From the NCBI RefSeq assembly GCF_002343915.1, contig NZ_NETK01000001.1, forward strand, positions 558,001-622,000: 64,000 bases of DNA, in the 5' to 3' direction. Positions within the stretch are counted from its first letter, which is position 1, and the number at the start of each line of letters is the position of its first letter. Positions 46,939 to 58,020 of this stretch are shown piece by piece. Under the pieces are notes generated by a model. It was not told where the DNA came from and made no database searches. It saw only the letters and a list, made by a program, of their open reading frames with translations. The position numbers and the translations under genes were made by a program. This DNA comes from Nannocystis exedens (GTDB taxonomy: Bacteria; Myxococcota_A; Polyangia; Nannocystales; Nannocystaceae).

Positions 46939-46993
46939 TAGGCCGCGAGCGCCTCCCGCCCGGAACCGCGGCCCGGCCGGCGCCCCGGCGCGC

Positions 46994-47067
46994 GATGTCC
47001 AGCAGGACATGCGCGATCGGGCATGCGTGATCGGACATGCGCGTATGGGCATGTCCAATCGCGCACG
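46994..47067. repeat. Palindromic 14-bp array between convergent genes
   Basis: GATG, four CATG and CACG start at 46994, 47008, 47022, 47036, 47050 and 47064, all 14 bp apart. GGACATG-N10-CATGTCC is one of the stems. The rest of the 306-bp gap 46939-47244 shows nothing that I can support. Confidence 0.93.
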
Positions 47068-47244
47068 GGACGGAGCGACCGCGCCCTCGCGCTCCGGAGC
47101 TGCGCCGCCGGTCGGTCGGCGGCGCATCGCCCCCGCGAACCCGGCGGTCCAGACCGCGCCGCCCCCACTCGCACGGGTTAGCCTGGCCTCCCTGGAGCGA
47201 CCCCGACGCGCCGAGCCGGCCCGGCCCACCCCGGCGCCGTCGCC

Positions 47245-48267
47245 TCAGTCGACCCCGCAGTAGCGCAGCGCGCAGGTCGGCGGCGCCGGCAGGCGGTACA
47301 TGATGAACGGCCCGCAGTTCTGCACCGCGATCGGCGCCTTGAAGTGGCACGTCTCGTCTTCCCAGTGGAAGCAGATCTCGCGCGCCACCACCCCGTCGGC
47401 CGGGGCCGGCTCGGAGCCGTTGAGCCAGCCGGGCGCGTGCGTCCCGCACGAGAACTGCGGCGGCGCGGTGGTGGGCATGCGCGAGCCGGCCGAGCCGACG
47501 AAGCGCGACCACCGGCCCTCGGCCGGCAGGTCGAGGTCGCACTCGACCTCGTCCACCTGCGACGCCACGTTGCGACCCGGCTGCGCCAGCGCCACCGCCT
47601 GCCCGCACTCGCCCGGCAGGTTCTCGGTCAAGCACGCGTTGCAGCCGTCGCCCGCGGTCTGGTTGCCGTCGTCGCACAGCTCGCCCTCCGCCGCCTGCAG
47701 CACGCTGTCGCCGCAGCGGGGCCCCAGCGCCGAGCAGCCAGGCGCGCAGCCCTCGTACGAGTTGTCGTTGATCTTGTCGTCGCACACCTCGGCGCCGGCG
47801 CGGACGAAGCCGTCGCCGCAGACGGCGCTCTTGCAGGTCGTCGGACAGTCGTCGGTGTCGGAGGAGTTGCCGTCGTCGCACTCCTCGCCGTCCTCGACGA
47901 TCCCGTTGCCGCAGTCCGCGGGTGGCTCGGTCGTCACCGTCACCGTCACCGTCGTCGGCCCGATCGTCGGGTCGGTGAAGATCGTCGTGAAGGTCGGATC
48001 GGTGATCGTCGGGTCCGTATCGGTCGGATCGATCGTCGTCGTCGGCCCGGTGTCGGTCGGATCGATCGTCGTCGGCGGATCGATCGTCGTCGGCGTCGTG
48101 ATCGACGTCGGCAGCGTGTCGGTGATCGTGTCGGTAAGCGTATCGGTCGTGATGGAGGTCGAGAGCGTGTCCGTCGTGTCGATCTTGACGGCGAAGCAGC
48201 CGCTGATCAGGTGCGCAAAAACAATCGCTCGTGTCGCCAACCCCCACCGTCTACAAGCGCGTAACAT
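47245..48267 (-). CDS. Lipoprotein with DUF4215-type repeats and a D8C domain
   Basis: 340 residues: a lipoprotein signal (lipobox ISGCF), a Thr/Asp-rich linker of about 90 residues, cysteine-rich DUF4215-like repeats (CGNGIVEDGEECDDGN and two more), and a C-terminal domain of about 110 residues. The latter reads RWSRFVGSAGSRMPTT, CGTHAPGWLNG, VVAREICFHW, CGPFIMYRL and ends ALRYCGVD. This is the D8C module known from animal uromodulin, GP2 and OIT3. ATG 48267 follows GAAGGG. In animals the module has an extracellular role; here surface display is inferred. Confidence 0.8.
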   Translation of the reverse strand: MLRACRRWGLATRAIVFAHLISGCFAVKIDTTDTLSTSITTDTLTDTITDTLPTSITTPTTIDPPTTIDPTDTGPTTTIDPTDTDPTITDPTFTTIFTDPTIGPTTVTVTVTTEPPADCGNGIVEDGEECDDGNSSDTDDCPTTCKSAVCGDGFVRAGAEVCDDKINDNSYEGCAPGCSALGPRCGDSVLQAAEGELCDDGNQTAGDGCNACLTENLPGECGQAVALAQPGRNVASQVDEVECDLDLPAEGRWSRFVGSAGSRMPTTAPPQFSCGTHAPGWLNGSEPAPADGVVAREICFHWEDETCHFKAPIAVQNCGPFIMYRLPAPPTCALRYCGVD

Positions 48268-48431
48268 ATGCCCTTCAAGGTACTCGTGGGCCCCGTACCC
48301 GTGCAAGGCCGACCCCTCGATCAGGCGGGCCCGGGGGTTTTGCGACGCGATCGCGCGTGGTTTGTGACGGCGAGGGTGCGGGCTCTCGGCGTCAGTTGAC
48401 AGCCGGCGGGCCTTGCCCGATTGAGGCTCTG

Positions 48432-50567
48432 ATGACGAGGCAAACGCACCGCCCCTGGTTCGGGGCCGCGCTCGGGCTCGTGTGGTTGGCCGCCTGTCCC
48501 GGCAGCCCGACCGCCAACGACACCGACGAGCCGGCCACGGCTGGTAACACGATGACGTCGCCGACCGGCGGGCCCACCGAGGGCACCGCGGGCGAGACCG
48601 ACGACCCGACCGCCGGCGATCCGACCGAGGGCGGCGACGAAGCCGACCCCGGGCGCGTGACCGTCCACCGGCTCAACCGCACCGAGTACAACAACACGGT
48701 CAAGGACCTCCTCGGCACCGCGCAGCGGCCCGCGGACAGCTTCCCGGCCGACGACTTCGGCCTCGGCTTCGACAACATCTCCGACGTCCTCAGCACCTCG
48801 CCGCTGCAGGCCGAGCTCTATGAGCGGGCCGCCGAAGGTCTGATCCTCGAGGCGATGGAGATCCCGATCACCGACCCGGGCACCTGGCAGATCGAGGCCG
48901 AGGACGCGCTCGCCTCGGGCGGCGGCGCGGCCGGTGACGCGTGGAACCTCAACATCAACGGCGAGGTGTACCAGACCATCGAGCTGCCCTACGACGGCCA
49001 GTACAAGTTCAGCGCCCGCGTGTGGGGCCAGCAGGCCGGGCCCGACCTGCCGCACATGAACCTCACCGTCGACGGGGCGCCGGTGGCGATGTTCGACGTC
49101 GAGGCGGTGAAGAACGGCGCCCAGGTCTACGAGATCACGATCGACGCCACCGCCGGCGTCCACAAGTTCGCCGTCGAGTTCACCAACGACTACTACGACG
49201 AGCCGAACATGGCCGACCGCAACCTGCTGGTCGACTGGTTCAAGGTCGAGGGCCCGATCGACCTGCCCGACGGCGACAACCCGCTGCGCACGCGCATCAT
49301 GGTGTGCGACCCGAACGTCGACGGTGAAGAGGTCTGTCTGCGCGAGATCTTGACCAAGTTCACCGAGCGCGCCTGGCGACGCCCGGTCACCGGCGCCGAG
49401 CTCGACGCGCTGATGAAGTTCATCGCCGACGCCAAGGGGGCCGGCGACACCTGGGAGTCGGGCCTCCGGGTCGCCCTGCAGGCCGTGCTGGTCTCGCCCT
49501 ACTTCATCTACCGCGTCGAGCTCGACCCGGCGCCGACCGACCTCACGCCGCACCCGCTCAGCGACTACGAGCTGGCCTCGCGCCTGTCGTACTTCCTGTG
49601 GAGCAGCATGCCCGACGACGAGCTGTTCGCCGCCGCGGCCGCCGGCACCCTGCAGGACCCGGAGGTGCTCGAGACCCAGGCCCGGCGCATGCTCGCCGAC
49701 GACCGCGCCCGCGCGCTGATCGACAATTTCGCCGGTCAGTGGTGGCTCATCCGCAACATCGCCGTCGCCTTCAAGGACGTGGCCCTGTTCCCGCAGTGGA
49801 ACGACGCCATGCGCGAGTCGATGCGGACCGAGATGCGCCTGTTCGCCGAGGCGTTCTTCTCCGAAGACCGCGACATGCTCGAGATGCTGACGGCCACCGA
49901 CACCTTCGTCGACGCCACGCTCGCGCAGCACTACGGCATCGAGGGCCAGTTCGGCGCCGAGTTCACCCCGGTCGACTTCGGCGAGCTGCCGTTCCAGGGC
50001 ATCCTCAACAAGGCCGGCCTGATGACGGTGCTCTCGCACGCCGACCACACCTCGCCGGTCAAGCGCGGCAAGTGGGTGCTCGAGAGCCTGCTGTGTCAGG
50101 TCCCGCCGCCGCCGCCGCCCGGCGTCGACACCAAGCTGAACCCGGTCGAGGGCAAGACGCAGCGCGAGATCCTCGAGGCGCACCGCGAGAAGCCCGAGTG
50201 CATCAGCTGTCACGTCACCATGGACCCGCTCGGCTTCGGCCTCGAGCACTACGACCCGCTCGGCGCCTGGCGCGACCTCGACAACGGCCTGCCGATCGAC
50301 GCCTCGGGCACCCTGCCCAACGGCAAGCCGTTCGCCGACGGCCTCGAGATGCAGACGCTGATCGCCGCCGAGCCCGACTTCCTGCGCTGCGTCGCCCGCA
50401 AGACCTTCATCTACGCGCTCGGCCGGGCCGTCGGGCTGAAGGACATCCCGTACCTCGACGACGTCACCGAGACCTTCTCGGCCAACGACCGTCGCTTCTC
50501 CGACCTCGTCGTCTCGCTCGTCACCAGCGAGCCGTTCCGCATGCGCCGCGGCGACCCCGCGATGTGA
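48432..50567 (+). CDS. DUF1592-type lipoprotein with CxxCH haem motif and carbohydrate-binding-like domain
   Basis: 711 residues. A lipobox (LAAC) and a Thr/Asp-rich linker are followed by DUF1587 (VHRLNRTEYNNTVKDLLG), a beta-rich insert of about 120 residues resembling a carbohydrate-binding module (WQIEAEDALASGGG, VDWFKVEG), then the DUF1595, DUF1592 (LSYFLWSSMPDDEL), DUF1588 and DUF1585 regions. CISCH in DUF1588 fits covalent c-type haem. These proteins pair with DUF1552 proteins in planctomycetes and myxobacteria; the reaction is not established. A TTGACA at 48396 may drive a nearly leaderless transcript. Confidence 0.88.
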   Translation: MTRQTHRPWFGAALGLVWLAACPGSPTANDTDEPATAGNTMTSPTGGPTEGTAGETDDPTAGDPTEGGDEADPGRVTVHRLNRTEYNNTVKDLLGTAQRPADSFPADDFGLGFDNISDVLSTSPLQAELYERAAEGLILEAMEIPITDPGTWQIEAEDALASGGGAAGDAWNLNINGEVYQTIELPYDGQYKFSARVWGQQAGPDLPHMNLTVDGAPVAMFDVEAVKNGAQVYEITIDATAGVHKFAVEFTNDYYDEPNMADRNLLVDWFKVEGPIDLPDGDNPLRTRIMVCDPNVDGEEVCLREILTKFTERAWRRPVTGAELDALMKFIADAKGAGDTWESGLRVALQAVLVSPYFIYRVELDPAPTDLTPHPLSDYELASRLSYFLWSSMPDDELFAAAAAGTLQDPEVLETQARRMLADDRARALIDNFAGQWWLIRNIAVAFKDVALFPQWNDAMRESMRTEMRLFAEAFFSEDRDMLEMLTATDTFVDATLAQHYGIEGQFGAEFTPVDFGELPFQGILNKAGLMTVLSHADHTSPVKRGKWVLESLLCQVPPPPPPGVDTKLNPVEGKTQREILEAHREKPECISCHVTMDPLGFGLEHYDPLGAWRDLDNGLPIDASGTLPNGKPFADGLEMQTLIAAEPDFLRCVARKTFIYALGRAVGLKDIPYLDDVTETFSANDRRFSDLVVSLVTSEPFRMRRGDPAM

Positions 50568-50599
50568 ACCTCACCACCCCATTCTCCGGAGACATCACG

Positions 50600-51958
50600 A
50601 TGCCGCGTCGCTTCTCTCTCTCGCGCCGTACCCTCCTGGGCGGGGCTGGTGCCCTGATCGCCCTGCCCTGGCTGGAGGCGATGGCGCCCGTCGCCCGGCG
50701 GGCCCGCGGGGCCGACCCCGAGCCCCCGCCCCTGCGCGCCCTCTTCTACTACCTCCCGAACGGGATCCACATGCAGTCCTGGACGCCCGCGACCGAGGGT
50801 CCGGGCTTCGAGATCACGCCGATCCTCGCGCCGCTGGTCGACCCGCAGGCCATGGTCGACCTCAAGGGCGACATCCTGGTCCTGACCGGCCTGCAGAACC
50901 TGCCCGCCAAGCCCGAGGGCCCGGGCGACCACGCGGGCGGCACCTCGGCGTTCTTGACCTGCACCCACGTCACCAAGTCCGAGACCGACATCAACAACGA
51001 CATCTCGATCGACCAGGTGATCGCCAACGCCATCGGCGACGCTACGCCGCACCGCTCGCTGCAGTTCGGGACCGCCAACGGCGCGACCATGGGCAACTGC
51101 GACAGCGGCTACAGCTGCGCCTACACCAGCAACATCTCGTGGGCCGACGCCAAGACCCCGCTGCCGAAGCTGTACGACCCGCAGGTCATCTTCGACCTGC
51201 TGTTCTCCGGCTTCGACCCCGAGGCGACCGCCGAGGAGCAGGCCAAGCGGCGCGCCAACCGGATCAGCGTCATCGACTACGCCACCGGCCAGGTCGAGGC
51301 GCTCCAGACCAAGCTCGGCAAGACCGACCGCGACAAGCTCGACCAGTACCTCACCGGCCTGCGCGACCTCGAGAAGCGCCTCACCGACGAGAACACCGAC
51401 CCGGTGTGCTCGCTGCCGGCGATGTTCTCGGGCGCCTACCCCGACTTCACGACGCACGTCGACCTGATGACCGAGCTGATGGTGCTGGCCTTCCAGTGCG
51501 ACCAGACCCGCATCATCACCTTCATGCTCGAGAACGCCGGCAGCTACCGCGACTACTCGTTCATCGGCGCTCCCGGGGCGCACCACGAGATCTCGCACCA
51601 CATGGACAACCCGGACAACTTCGCCAAGCTCGAGATCATCGATCGCTGGGAGATGGTCCAGTTCGCCAAGCTGCTGCAGAAGCTCAAGAACTCGCCCGAG
51701 GGCGAGGGCACGCTGCTCGACAACTGCGTGGTGTTCCTGTCGTCCGAGATCAGCGACGGCAACGCCCACAACCACAACAACCTGCCGGTGCTGCTGGCAG
51801 GCCGCGCCGGCGGCCACATCACGCCCGGCCGCCACGTGAAGTACGGCGAGACCCCGCCGCTCGGCAACCTGTTCATCTCGATCGCCGAGATGTTCGGCGT
51901 GCCGATCGACGGCTTCGGCGACGACGGCGTCGGCCCGCTGCCGAACCTCAAGGTCTGA
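50600..51958 (+). CDS. DUF1552 protein with Tat-type signal
   Basis: 452 residues. The N-terminus RRFSLSRRTLLGGAGALIALPWLEAM is a twin-arginine-type export signal, and the body is the DUF1552 domain (YLPNGIHMQSW, HAGGTSAFLTCTH, LFSGFDP, SSEISDGNAHNHNNLPVLLAG). The C-terminal part recalls sulfatase-like DUF1501 proteins. It lies 32 bp after the DUF1592 gene, the usual partner order, so the two products probably act together at the cell envelope. Confidence 0.88.
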   Translation: MPRRFSLSRRTLLGGAGALIALPWLEAMAPVARRARGADPEPPPLRALFYYLPNGIHMQSWTPATEGPGFEITPILAPLVDPQAMVDLKGDILVLTGLQNLPAKPEGPGDHAGGTSAFLTCTHVTKSETDINNDISIDQVIANAIGDATPHRSLQFGTANGATMGNCDSGYSCAYTSNISWADAKTPLPKLYDPQVIFDLLFSGFDPEATAEEQAKRRANRISVIDYATGQVEALQTKLGKTDRDKLDQYLTGLRDLEKRLTDENTDPVCSLPAMFSGAYPDFTTHVDLMTELMVLAFQCDQTRIITFMLENAGSYRDYSFIGAPGAHHEISHHMDNPDNFAKLEIIDRWEMVQFAKLLQKLKNSPEGEGTLLDNCVVFLSSEISDGNAHNHNNLPVLLAGRAGGHITPGRHVKYGETPPLGNLFISIAEMFGVPIDGFGDDGVGPLPNLKV

Positions 51959-52064
51959 AGCTCGACGACACGCCGCGCGGGTGAGCCTCCGGGCCGCCCG
52001 CGCGGCGCGTGCTTTCGGGGGCCGCGAGCCGCGTCGGTCGCCGGCGCCGAGGTGGTCTTGCGGA

Positions 52065-52124
52065 CATGCCCTATCGAGCATGCCCGAATCGTCATGCCCT
52101 TCAGAGCATGCCTCTTGAGACATG
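52065..52124. repeat. Palindromic 14-bp array between convergent genes
   Basis: CATG starts at 52065, 52079, 52093, 52107 and 52121, an exact 14-bp period. It lies between the DUF1552 stop (51958) and the glmM stop (52130). Confidence 0.95.
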
Positions 52125-52129
52125 CTTCG

Positions 52130-53485
<1,356 letters not shown>

Positions 53486-53494
53486 GCGCCCTTA

Positions 53495-54493
53495 TTAATG
53501 GCCGCGACCAGCGCCGTCCAGCGGCTTTTCGGCGGGCGAAGGCGGAAGGATGATGCGCTCCTGAGCTGGCTCCAAGGTCAGGTTGGCCCGCAGCGCCGGA
53601 GGCACCGCCTCCGACAGCCCGAGATCGACCAGCACCGCGCCGGCCGGCGCGTCCTCCTGCGGCTTTTGCAGCTGCACCGTCGCTACCACCGCGCTCGGGA
53701 TCGCGTCGATCTGTCGCAGCGACGGCAGCGGCCCGCGCACCACCGCCGCGACCTTGAGCGGCGCCCCGTGCGGCGGTTCCTGGTCGACGGGCCAGGTCAG
53801 CGGGACCTCGTAGCGACGCTCGCTGACCTTCGGCCGGATCGCCACCGACACCGTCACCTTCGGCACTTCGCCCGGGGCCACGCCGGTGTACTCCGCGCCC
53901 TCGCGCAGCTGTCCGAGGCCCACCACCATCTCGACGTCGGCCGTGGCTCCGCTGACGTCGATCGGGTCGGTGTTGAGGTTGGCCAGCTCGCCGACGATCC
54001 TGCTGCCGCCGTGGACGCGCCAGCGCGGCGGGTCGACGCGCGTGCCAGTGTGCTCGTAGTCGGGGTGGACCAGCCCGCGCACCGCGGCGCTGATCAGCAC
54101 CGCGCGCTCGATCACCGGGTCGAAGCGCAGGTCGACCTTCTCGTAGTCCATGCCGCGGAAGATCACCCCGGGCGGCATCACGATCGTCGCCGGGTCGAGC
54201 TCGAGCGGGCCCGGCCGTGCGCCCGTGAGGTCGAGCTGGGCGCTGCCGAGGTCGTGGCTCGACAGGCGGTTCATCCGCGCCCACGAGCCGTGCAGCTCGA
54301 CCGTCACCGTCTCCGGCAGCTTCGTCAGCAGCACGCGCCGCGGATCGGTGTTGACCTTGAGCGGGATCGTGAAGCGCCGCGTGACGTCGTCGCGGGTGAA
54401 GATGAAGAACCCGCTGGCGAGCACGAGCGCCGTCAGCTTGGTCAGCAGATGGTTGAACAGGGCCCCGTAGAGCCACCGAAGCGCGCGCGTCAC
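53495..54493 (-). CDS. ybbR: YbbR/CdaR-like membrane-anchored regulator
   Basis: 332 residues: one N-terminal membrane segment (KLTALVLASGFFIFT) followed by YbbR-type beta domains (FTIPLKVNTDP; VRGLVHPDYEH; VSVAIRPKVSERRYEVPL). Its homologues modulate the diadenylate cyclase CdaA. The GTG start overlaps the cdaA stop (GTGA) and glmM follows after 9 bp, so the set is probably co-translated. Confidence 0.85.
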   Translation of the reverse strand: MTRALRWLYGALFNHLLTKLTALVLASGFFIFTRDDVTRRFTIPLKVNTDPRRVLLTKLPETVTVELHGSWARMNRLSSHDLGSAQLDLTGARPGPLELDPATIVMPPGVIFRGMDYEKVDLRFDPVIERAVLISAAVRGLVHPDYEHTGTRVDPPRWRVHGGSRIVGELANLNTDPIDVSGATADVEMVVGLGQLREGAEYTGVAPGEVPKVTVSVAIRPKVSERRYEVPLTWPVDQEPPHGAPLKVAAVVRGPLPSLRQIDAIPSAVVATVQLQKPQEDAPAGAVLVDLGLSEAVPPALRANLTLEPAQERIILPPSPAEKPLDGAGRGH

Positions 54494-55482
54494 CCCTCAC
54501 CTCCCTTGCGCGCGGCCGGCGAGAAGTCGGTCACCGACGGCGCATGCAGGAAGTCGTTGTCGTTCCACTTCTCGTCGGCCGCGCCCTCCTTGCCGCGCCG
54601 GCGCATGTCGGTGGCGCTCTCGCTGGCCTTGCGCAGGTCCATGTAGCTGCGGGCCGCGCCCTTGGCGACCGCCAGGCTCTCGCTCGGCGGCGCCGGCCGC
54701 GACGCCTCGGCGCGCGGCTGCTCGAGCCAGCGAGAGATCCGCTCCTCGAGCTGCTCGGGCGTCAGCGGATCGGAGATCGCGCCGCGATGGACGGTGCGGA
54801 TCTCGCCGCGCTCCTCGCTGAGCACGACGACCAGCGCGTCGCTCTCCTCGCTGACGCCGATGGCTCCCCGGTGACGCGTGCCGAACGCCGGGTCGAGCCG
54901 GTCGCGCTGGGTCAGCGGGCAGATCACGCCGGCGCGGGCGATCCGCAGGTTCTGAATCAACACCGCTCCGTCGTGGGTGAGGTTGATCGAGTACGGGATC
55001 AGCAGCGCCACCAGCGTGTCGGCGTGCAGCGACGCGTCGATCTCACGGCCGCGGTCGCTGACGACGTCGAGGACGTCGATCTCGCCCTGGAGGATGAACA
55101 GCGCGCCGAGCCGGGCGCGGTGCAGCCGCTCGACCGCCACCACCAGCTCGCTGACGGCGCTGCGGGCCGCGTCGCGGTGCCCCTGCGGCAGCAGCCGCTG
55201 GCCCATGTGCAGCAGGATCCGCCGCAGCTCCTGATGGAACACGACGATGAGGATGATGATGACGTACTCGAGGAAGTAGCGGACCAGCGCCGCCACCGCG
55301 ACCATGTCGAGCGCGCTGGCGGCGGCGGCGATGCCCCCGAACACCGCGACCGACAGCAGCACCGGCACCGCACGTGTCCCTTGGAGCAGGCGCAGCGCCG
55401 CGTAGACCAGGATCAGCAGGATCCCGAAGTCGAGCCCGTCGCGCCACGTCAGCGCCTCGATGAAGTCCCGCGGCGTCACCAT
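54490..55482 (-). CDS. cdaA: Diadenylate cyclase CdaA
   Basis: Makes c-di-AMP from two ATP. Three N-terminal membrane helices (residues about 15-90) precede a DAC domain with both signatures: the DGA motif (THDGAVLI) and RHR (GTRHRGAIG). The C-terminal 60 or so residues are an extra charged tail. ATG 55482 overlaps the folP end by a few bases. Its presence shows a c-di-AMP pathway in this Gram-negative lineage. Confidence 0.93.
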   Translation of the reverse strand: MVTPRDFIEALTWRDGLDFGILLILVYAALRLLQGTRAVPVLLSVAVFGGIAAAASALDMVAVAALVRYFLEYVIIILIVVFHQELRRILLHMGQRLLPQGHRDAARSAVSELVVAVERLHRARLGALFILQGEIDVLDVVSDRGREIDASLHADTLVALLIPYSINLTHDGAVLIQNLRIARAGVICPLTQRDRLDPAFGTRHRGAIGVSEESDALVVVLSEERGEIRTVHRGAISDPLTPEQLEERISRWLEQPRAEASRPAPPSESLAVAKGAARSYMDLRKASESATDMRRRGKEGAADEKWNDNDFLHAPSVTDFSPAARKGGEG

Positions 55483-56459
55483 CGCCCCCGCTCGACCTCC
55501 TCCGCCTCGCTGCGCGCCGCCGCCGAGGCGTTGCGGATCGCCCAGGCCACCCGCAGCGCCTCGGCCGTCGCCGCGACGTCGTGGACCCGCACGATCGCCG
55601 CGCCGCCGAGCGCCGCCATCACCGCCGCCACCACGCTGCCGATCAGCCGCTCCTCGACCGGCCGCGGGCGCCCGCCGACGACCCCGAGGAACGCCTTGCG
55701 GCTGGCGCCGACGAGCACCGGACAACCTGTCTCTCGCATCAGGTAGTCGGCGGCGCCGACCAGCGCCGCGCTGTGCTCGGCGGTCTTGCCGAAGCCGATG
55801 CCGGGATCGACGGCGATCCGATCGGCGGCGACGCCGGCTCGCAGCGCCCGCTCGACCGCGCGTCCGAGCTCGGCCGCGACCTCGACGAGCACGCGCTCGA
55901 ACCGGATGTCCCGCATCATCGTCGCCGGTTCGCCCCGCAGGTGACCGATCACGAGGCCGGCTCCGCTGTCGGCGGCCACGCGCGCCATGTCGAAGTCGGC
56001 GAGGCCGCTGACGTCGTTGATGATCGCCGCGCCGGCCGCCATCGCCGCCGCCGCGACCGAGGCGTGACGCGTGTCGACGCTGATGGGCACGCCGGCCAGC
56101 TCCGGATCGGCCACGAGCCCGCGGATCACCGGCAGCACGCGGCGCAGCTCGACGTCCGGCGCCACCGGCGTCGCGCCGGGCCGCGTCGACTCGCCGCCGA
56201 CGTCGAGGATGTCGGCGCCCTGCTGGCGATACGACCGGCACAGCCGCGCCGCCACGCTGACGCTGGGATCGTCGGTCTCGGGCGCGAGCAGGTTGCCGCC
56301 GTCGAAGAAGCTGTCGGGCGTGACGTTGACGATCGCCATCACTCGCGGCGCGCTCACGTCGAGCGCGCCGCGAGCGTGGACCCACGCGGGCGCGAGCTCG
56401 GGCCGCGCGCCGGCGTCACGAGCGGAGGCGCGGTCGGCGGCGAAGGACATCGCCGCCAT
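55476..56459 (-). CDS. folP: Dihydropteroate synthase
   Basis: Condenses 4-aminobenzoate with dihydropterin pyrophosphate in folate synthesis. It has MAIVNVTPDSFFDGG, DVGGESTRPGA, DVSG, DPGIGFGKTAEH and GASRKAFLG. 327 residues, including an N-terminal extension of about 35. The start is ATG 56459 or ATG 56450. It overlaps cdaA by 7 bp. Confidence 0.95.
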   Translation of the reverse strand: MAAMSFAADRASARDAGARPELAPAWVHARGALDVSAPRVMAIVNVTPDSFFDGGNLLAPETDDPSVSVAARLCRSYRQQGADILDVGGESTRPGATPVAPDVELRRVLPVIRGLVADPELAGVPISVDTRHASVAAAAMAAGAAIINDVSGLADFDMARVAADSGAGLVIGHLRGEPATMMRDIRFERVLVEVAAELGRAVERALRAGVAADRIAVDPGIGFGKTAEHSAALVGAADYLMRETGCPVLVGASRKAFLGVVGGRPRPVEERLIGSVVAAVMAALGGAAIVRVHDVAATAEALRVAWAIRNASAAARSEAEEVERGRW

Positions 56460-56471
56460 GGTAGCGCGCCA

Positions 56472-57860
56472 TTACGCCAATGACACGCCCGGGTCGCTGT
56501 TGTCGCTGTGCCCGCCTGCGGCCCCGCCCCGCCCGGCGGCGAACTGCTTGGCGTCGATCCCGTAGCGGCGCAGCAGCTTGTGCAGGTACTTGCGGTCCAT
56601 ATCGGCCTCGCGGGCCGCCCGCGAGATGTTGCCCTCGGCCCGCTGGAGCAGCCAATTCAGGTAGGTCTCTTCGAACAGCTCGACCGCGCGTTCCTTCTGC
56701 TCGCGGAACGTCAGGGTCGGGTCGAACGCGACCTGCTGCTCGCGCCCGGCGCGCCCGAGGTTGCCGGTCGTGATGAGGTCGATGACCCCGTCGGGCGACA
56801 GGTACGCCGAGCGCTCGACCACGTTGCGGAGCTCGCGGACGTTGCCGGGCCAGTCGTAGCCGACGAGGCGGGCCATGGCCTCGGGGCCAGGCGCGCGCCA
56901 CATGCCCGGAGGCAGGCGCCGCGAGAACTGATCGATGAGCATCGGGATGTCTTCGCGACGGTCGCGCAGCGCCGGCACCTCGATGTGGACGACGGCGAGC
57001 AGGAAGTACAGGTCCTCGCGGAACTCGCCCGACTTGACCTGCTCTCGCAGCCCGCGGCTCGCGGTGGCCAGCACGCGGATGTCGACCTCGAGCTCGTCGG
57101 TCACCCCGTGGCGGCGGACCTTGCCGTTCTCCAGGGCGCGCGTGAGCTTGGGCTGGAGGTCCGCGGGCAGCTCGCCGATGTCGTCGAACACCAGCGTGCC
57201 GCCGTGCGCGAGCTCGAAGGCGCCGCGCCGGTCCTCGTGGCCGAACAGCTCGACCTCGAGTTGAGCCGCGGCCGTGCCACCGCAGTCGACGACCACGAAG
57301 GGGCCGTCGCGCCGCGGCGACATATCGTGGATCGCCCGAGCGAGCAGGGCCTTACCGGTACCTGTCTCTCCATCCAGGAGGATGGTCGCTTCGGCGCCCG
57401 CGACGCGCTCGAGGACGCCGAAGATCTTGCGCATCGCAAGGCTGCGTCCGCAGACCGGACCGAAGCTGTCGGCTTCGCTAGGAAGAAGTTCGACCCGCGA
57501 GTCCCTGGGCATGAATCGGACCTGGACCTTGCCGAGCCCCAGGACATCGCCCGGGCGCAGGAAGCCGTCGCTGACCCGCACGCCGCCGATGAACATGCCG
57601 TTCGTGGACTGTTGATCCAGGACCCGATAGCTGTCGCCTTGCCGCCGGATCTCCGCGTGGATCCGGCTCACCGACTCGTCGGGCAACACCACGTCGCACT
57701 GGCGTGACTTGCCGAGTTGGACGACATCCTGGGTGACATCAATCTCGCGGCCGCGGAGCTCGCCGTTCAGGACGACCAGCCGAAAACCCGAGTGCCGCAT
57801 GGGCTCGGCATCGTCCTGGACCACCGTCGAATCCACCGCTGCTTCGATCTCGTGCGCCAT
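56472..57860 (-). CDS. FHA-domain AAA+ regulator related to sigma54 activators but lacking the GAFTGA loop
   Basis: 462 residues. An FHA domain ([20 protein letters not shown], then STNGMFI) is followed by an AAA+ domain with Walker [16 protein letters not shown] and Walker [11 protein letters not shown], and a C-terminal Fis-type helix-turn-helix ([20 protein letters not shown]). The GAFTGA insertion between ELFGHE and FELAHGGT is missing: the sequence reads [15 protein letters not shown]. This loop contacts sigma54, so ordinary activation is unlikely. ATG 57860 has GGAG upstream. It heads the folP-cdaA-ybbR-glmM run. Confidence 0.88.
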   Translation of the reverse strand: MAHEIEAAVDSTVVQDDAEPMRHSGFRLVVLNGELRGREIDVTQDVVQLGKSRQCDVVLPDESVSRIHAEIRRQGDSYRVLDQQSTNGMFIGGVRVSDGFLRPGDVLGLGKVQVRFMPRDSRVELLPSEADSFGPVCGRSLAMRKIFGVLERVAGAEATILLDGETGTGKALLARAIHDMSPRRDGPFVVVDCGGTAAAQLEVELFGHEDRRGAFELAHGGTLVFDDIGELPADLQPKLTRALENGKVRRHGVTDELEVDIRVLATASRGLREQVKSGEFREDLYFLLAVVHIEVPALRDRREDIPMLIDQFSRRLPPGMWRAPGPEAMARLVGYDWPGNVRELRNVVERSAYLSPDGVIDLITTGNLGRAGREQQVAFDPTLTFREQKERAVELFEETYLNWLLQRAEGNISRAAREADMDRKYLHKLLRRYGIDAKQFAAGRGGAAGGHSDNSDPGVSLA

Positions 57861-57961
57861 GTGCTCCACGCTACCAGGGGGCTTCCTCTGCGGGAAGCAC
57901 ACAACGGCCGGTACGGAGCGTCTGGCGAAGATTTACAGCGTTGAGGTCGCACGGCCGCAGA

Positions 57962-58001
57962 GAAAAATTTTCGGGGTGCCTCGGCCCCGAAGCACCCCGA
58001 A
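57962..58001 (-). terminator. Rho-independent terminator of the 59-residue gene
   Basis: On the minus strand TTCGGGGTGC / GCACCCCGAA with a 12-nt loop is followed by AATTTTTC. It lies about 20 bp after the stop at 58021 and separates that gene from the FHA regulator. Confidence 0.85.
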
Positions 58002-58020
58002 CCTCGCGCGAAAAAACTCC

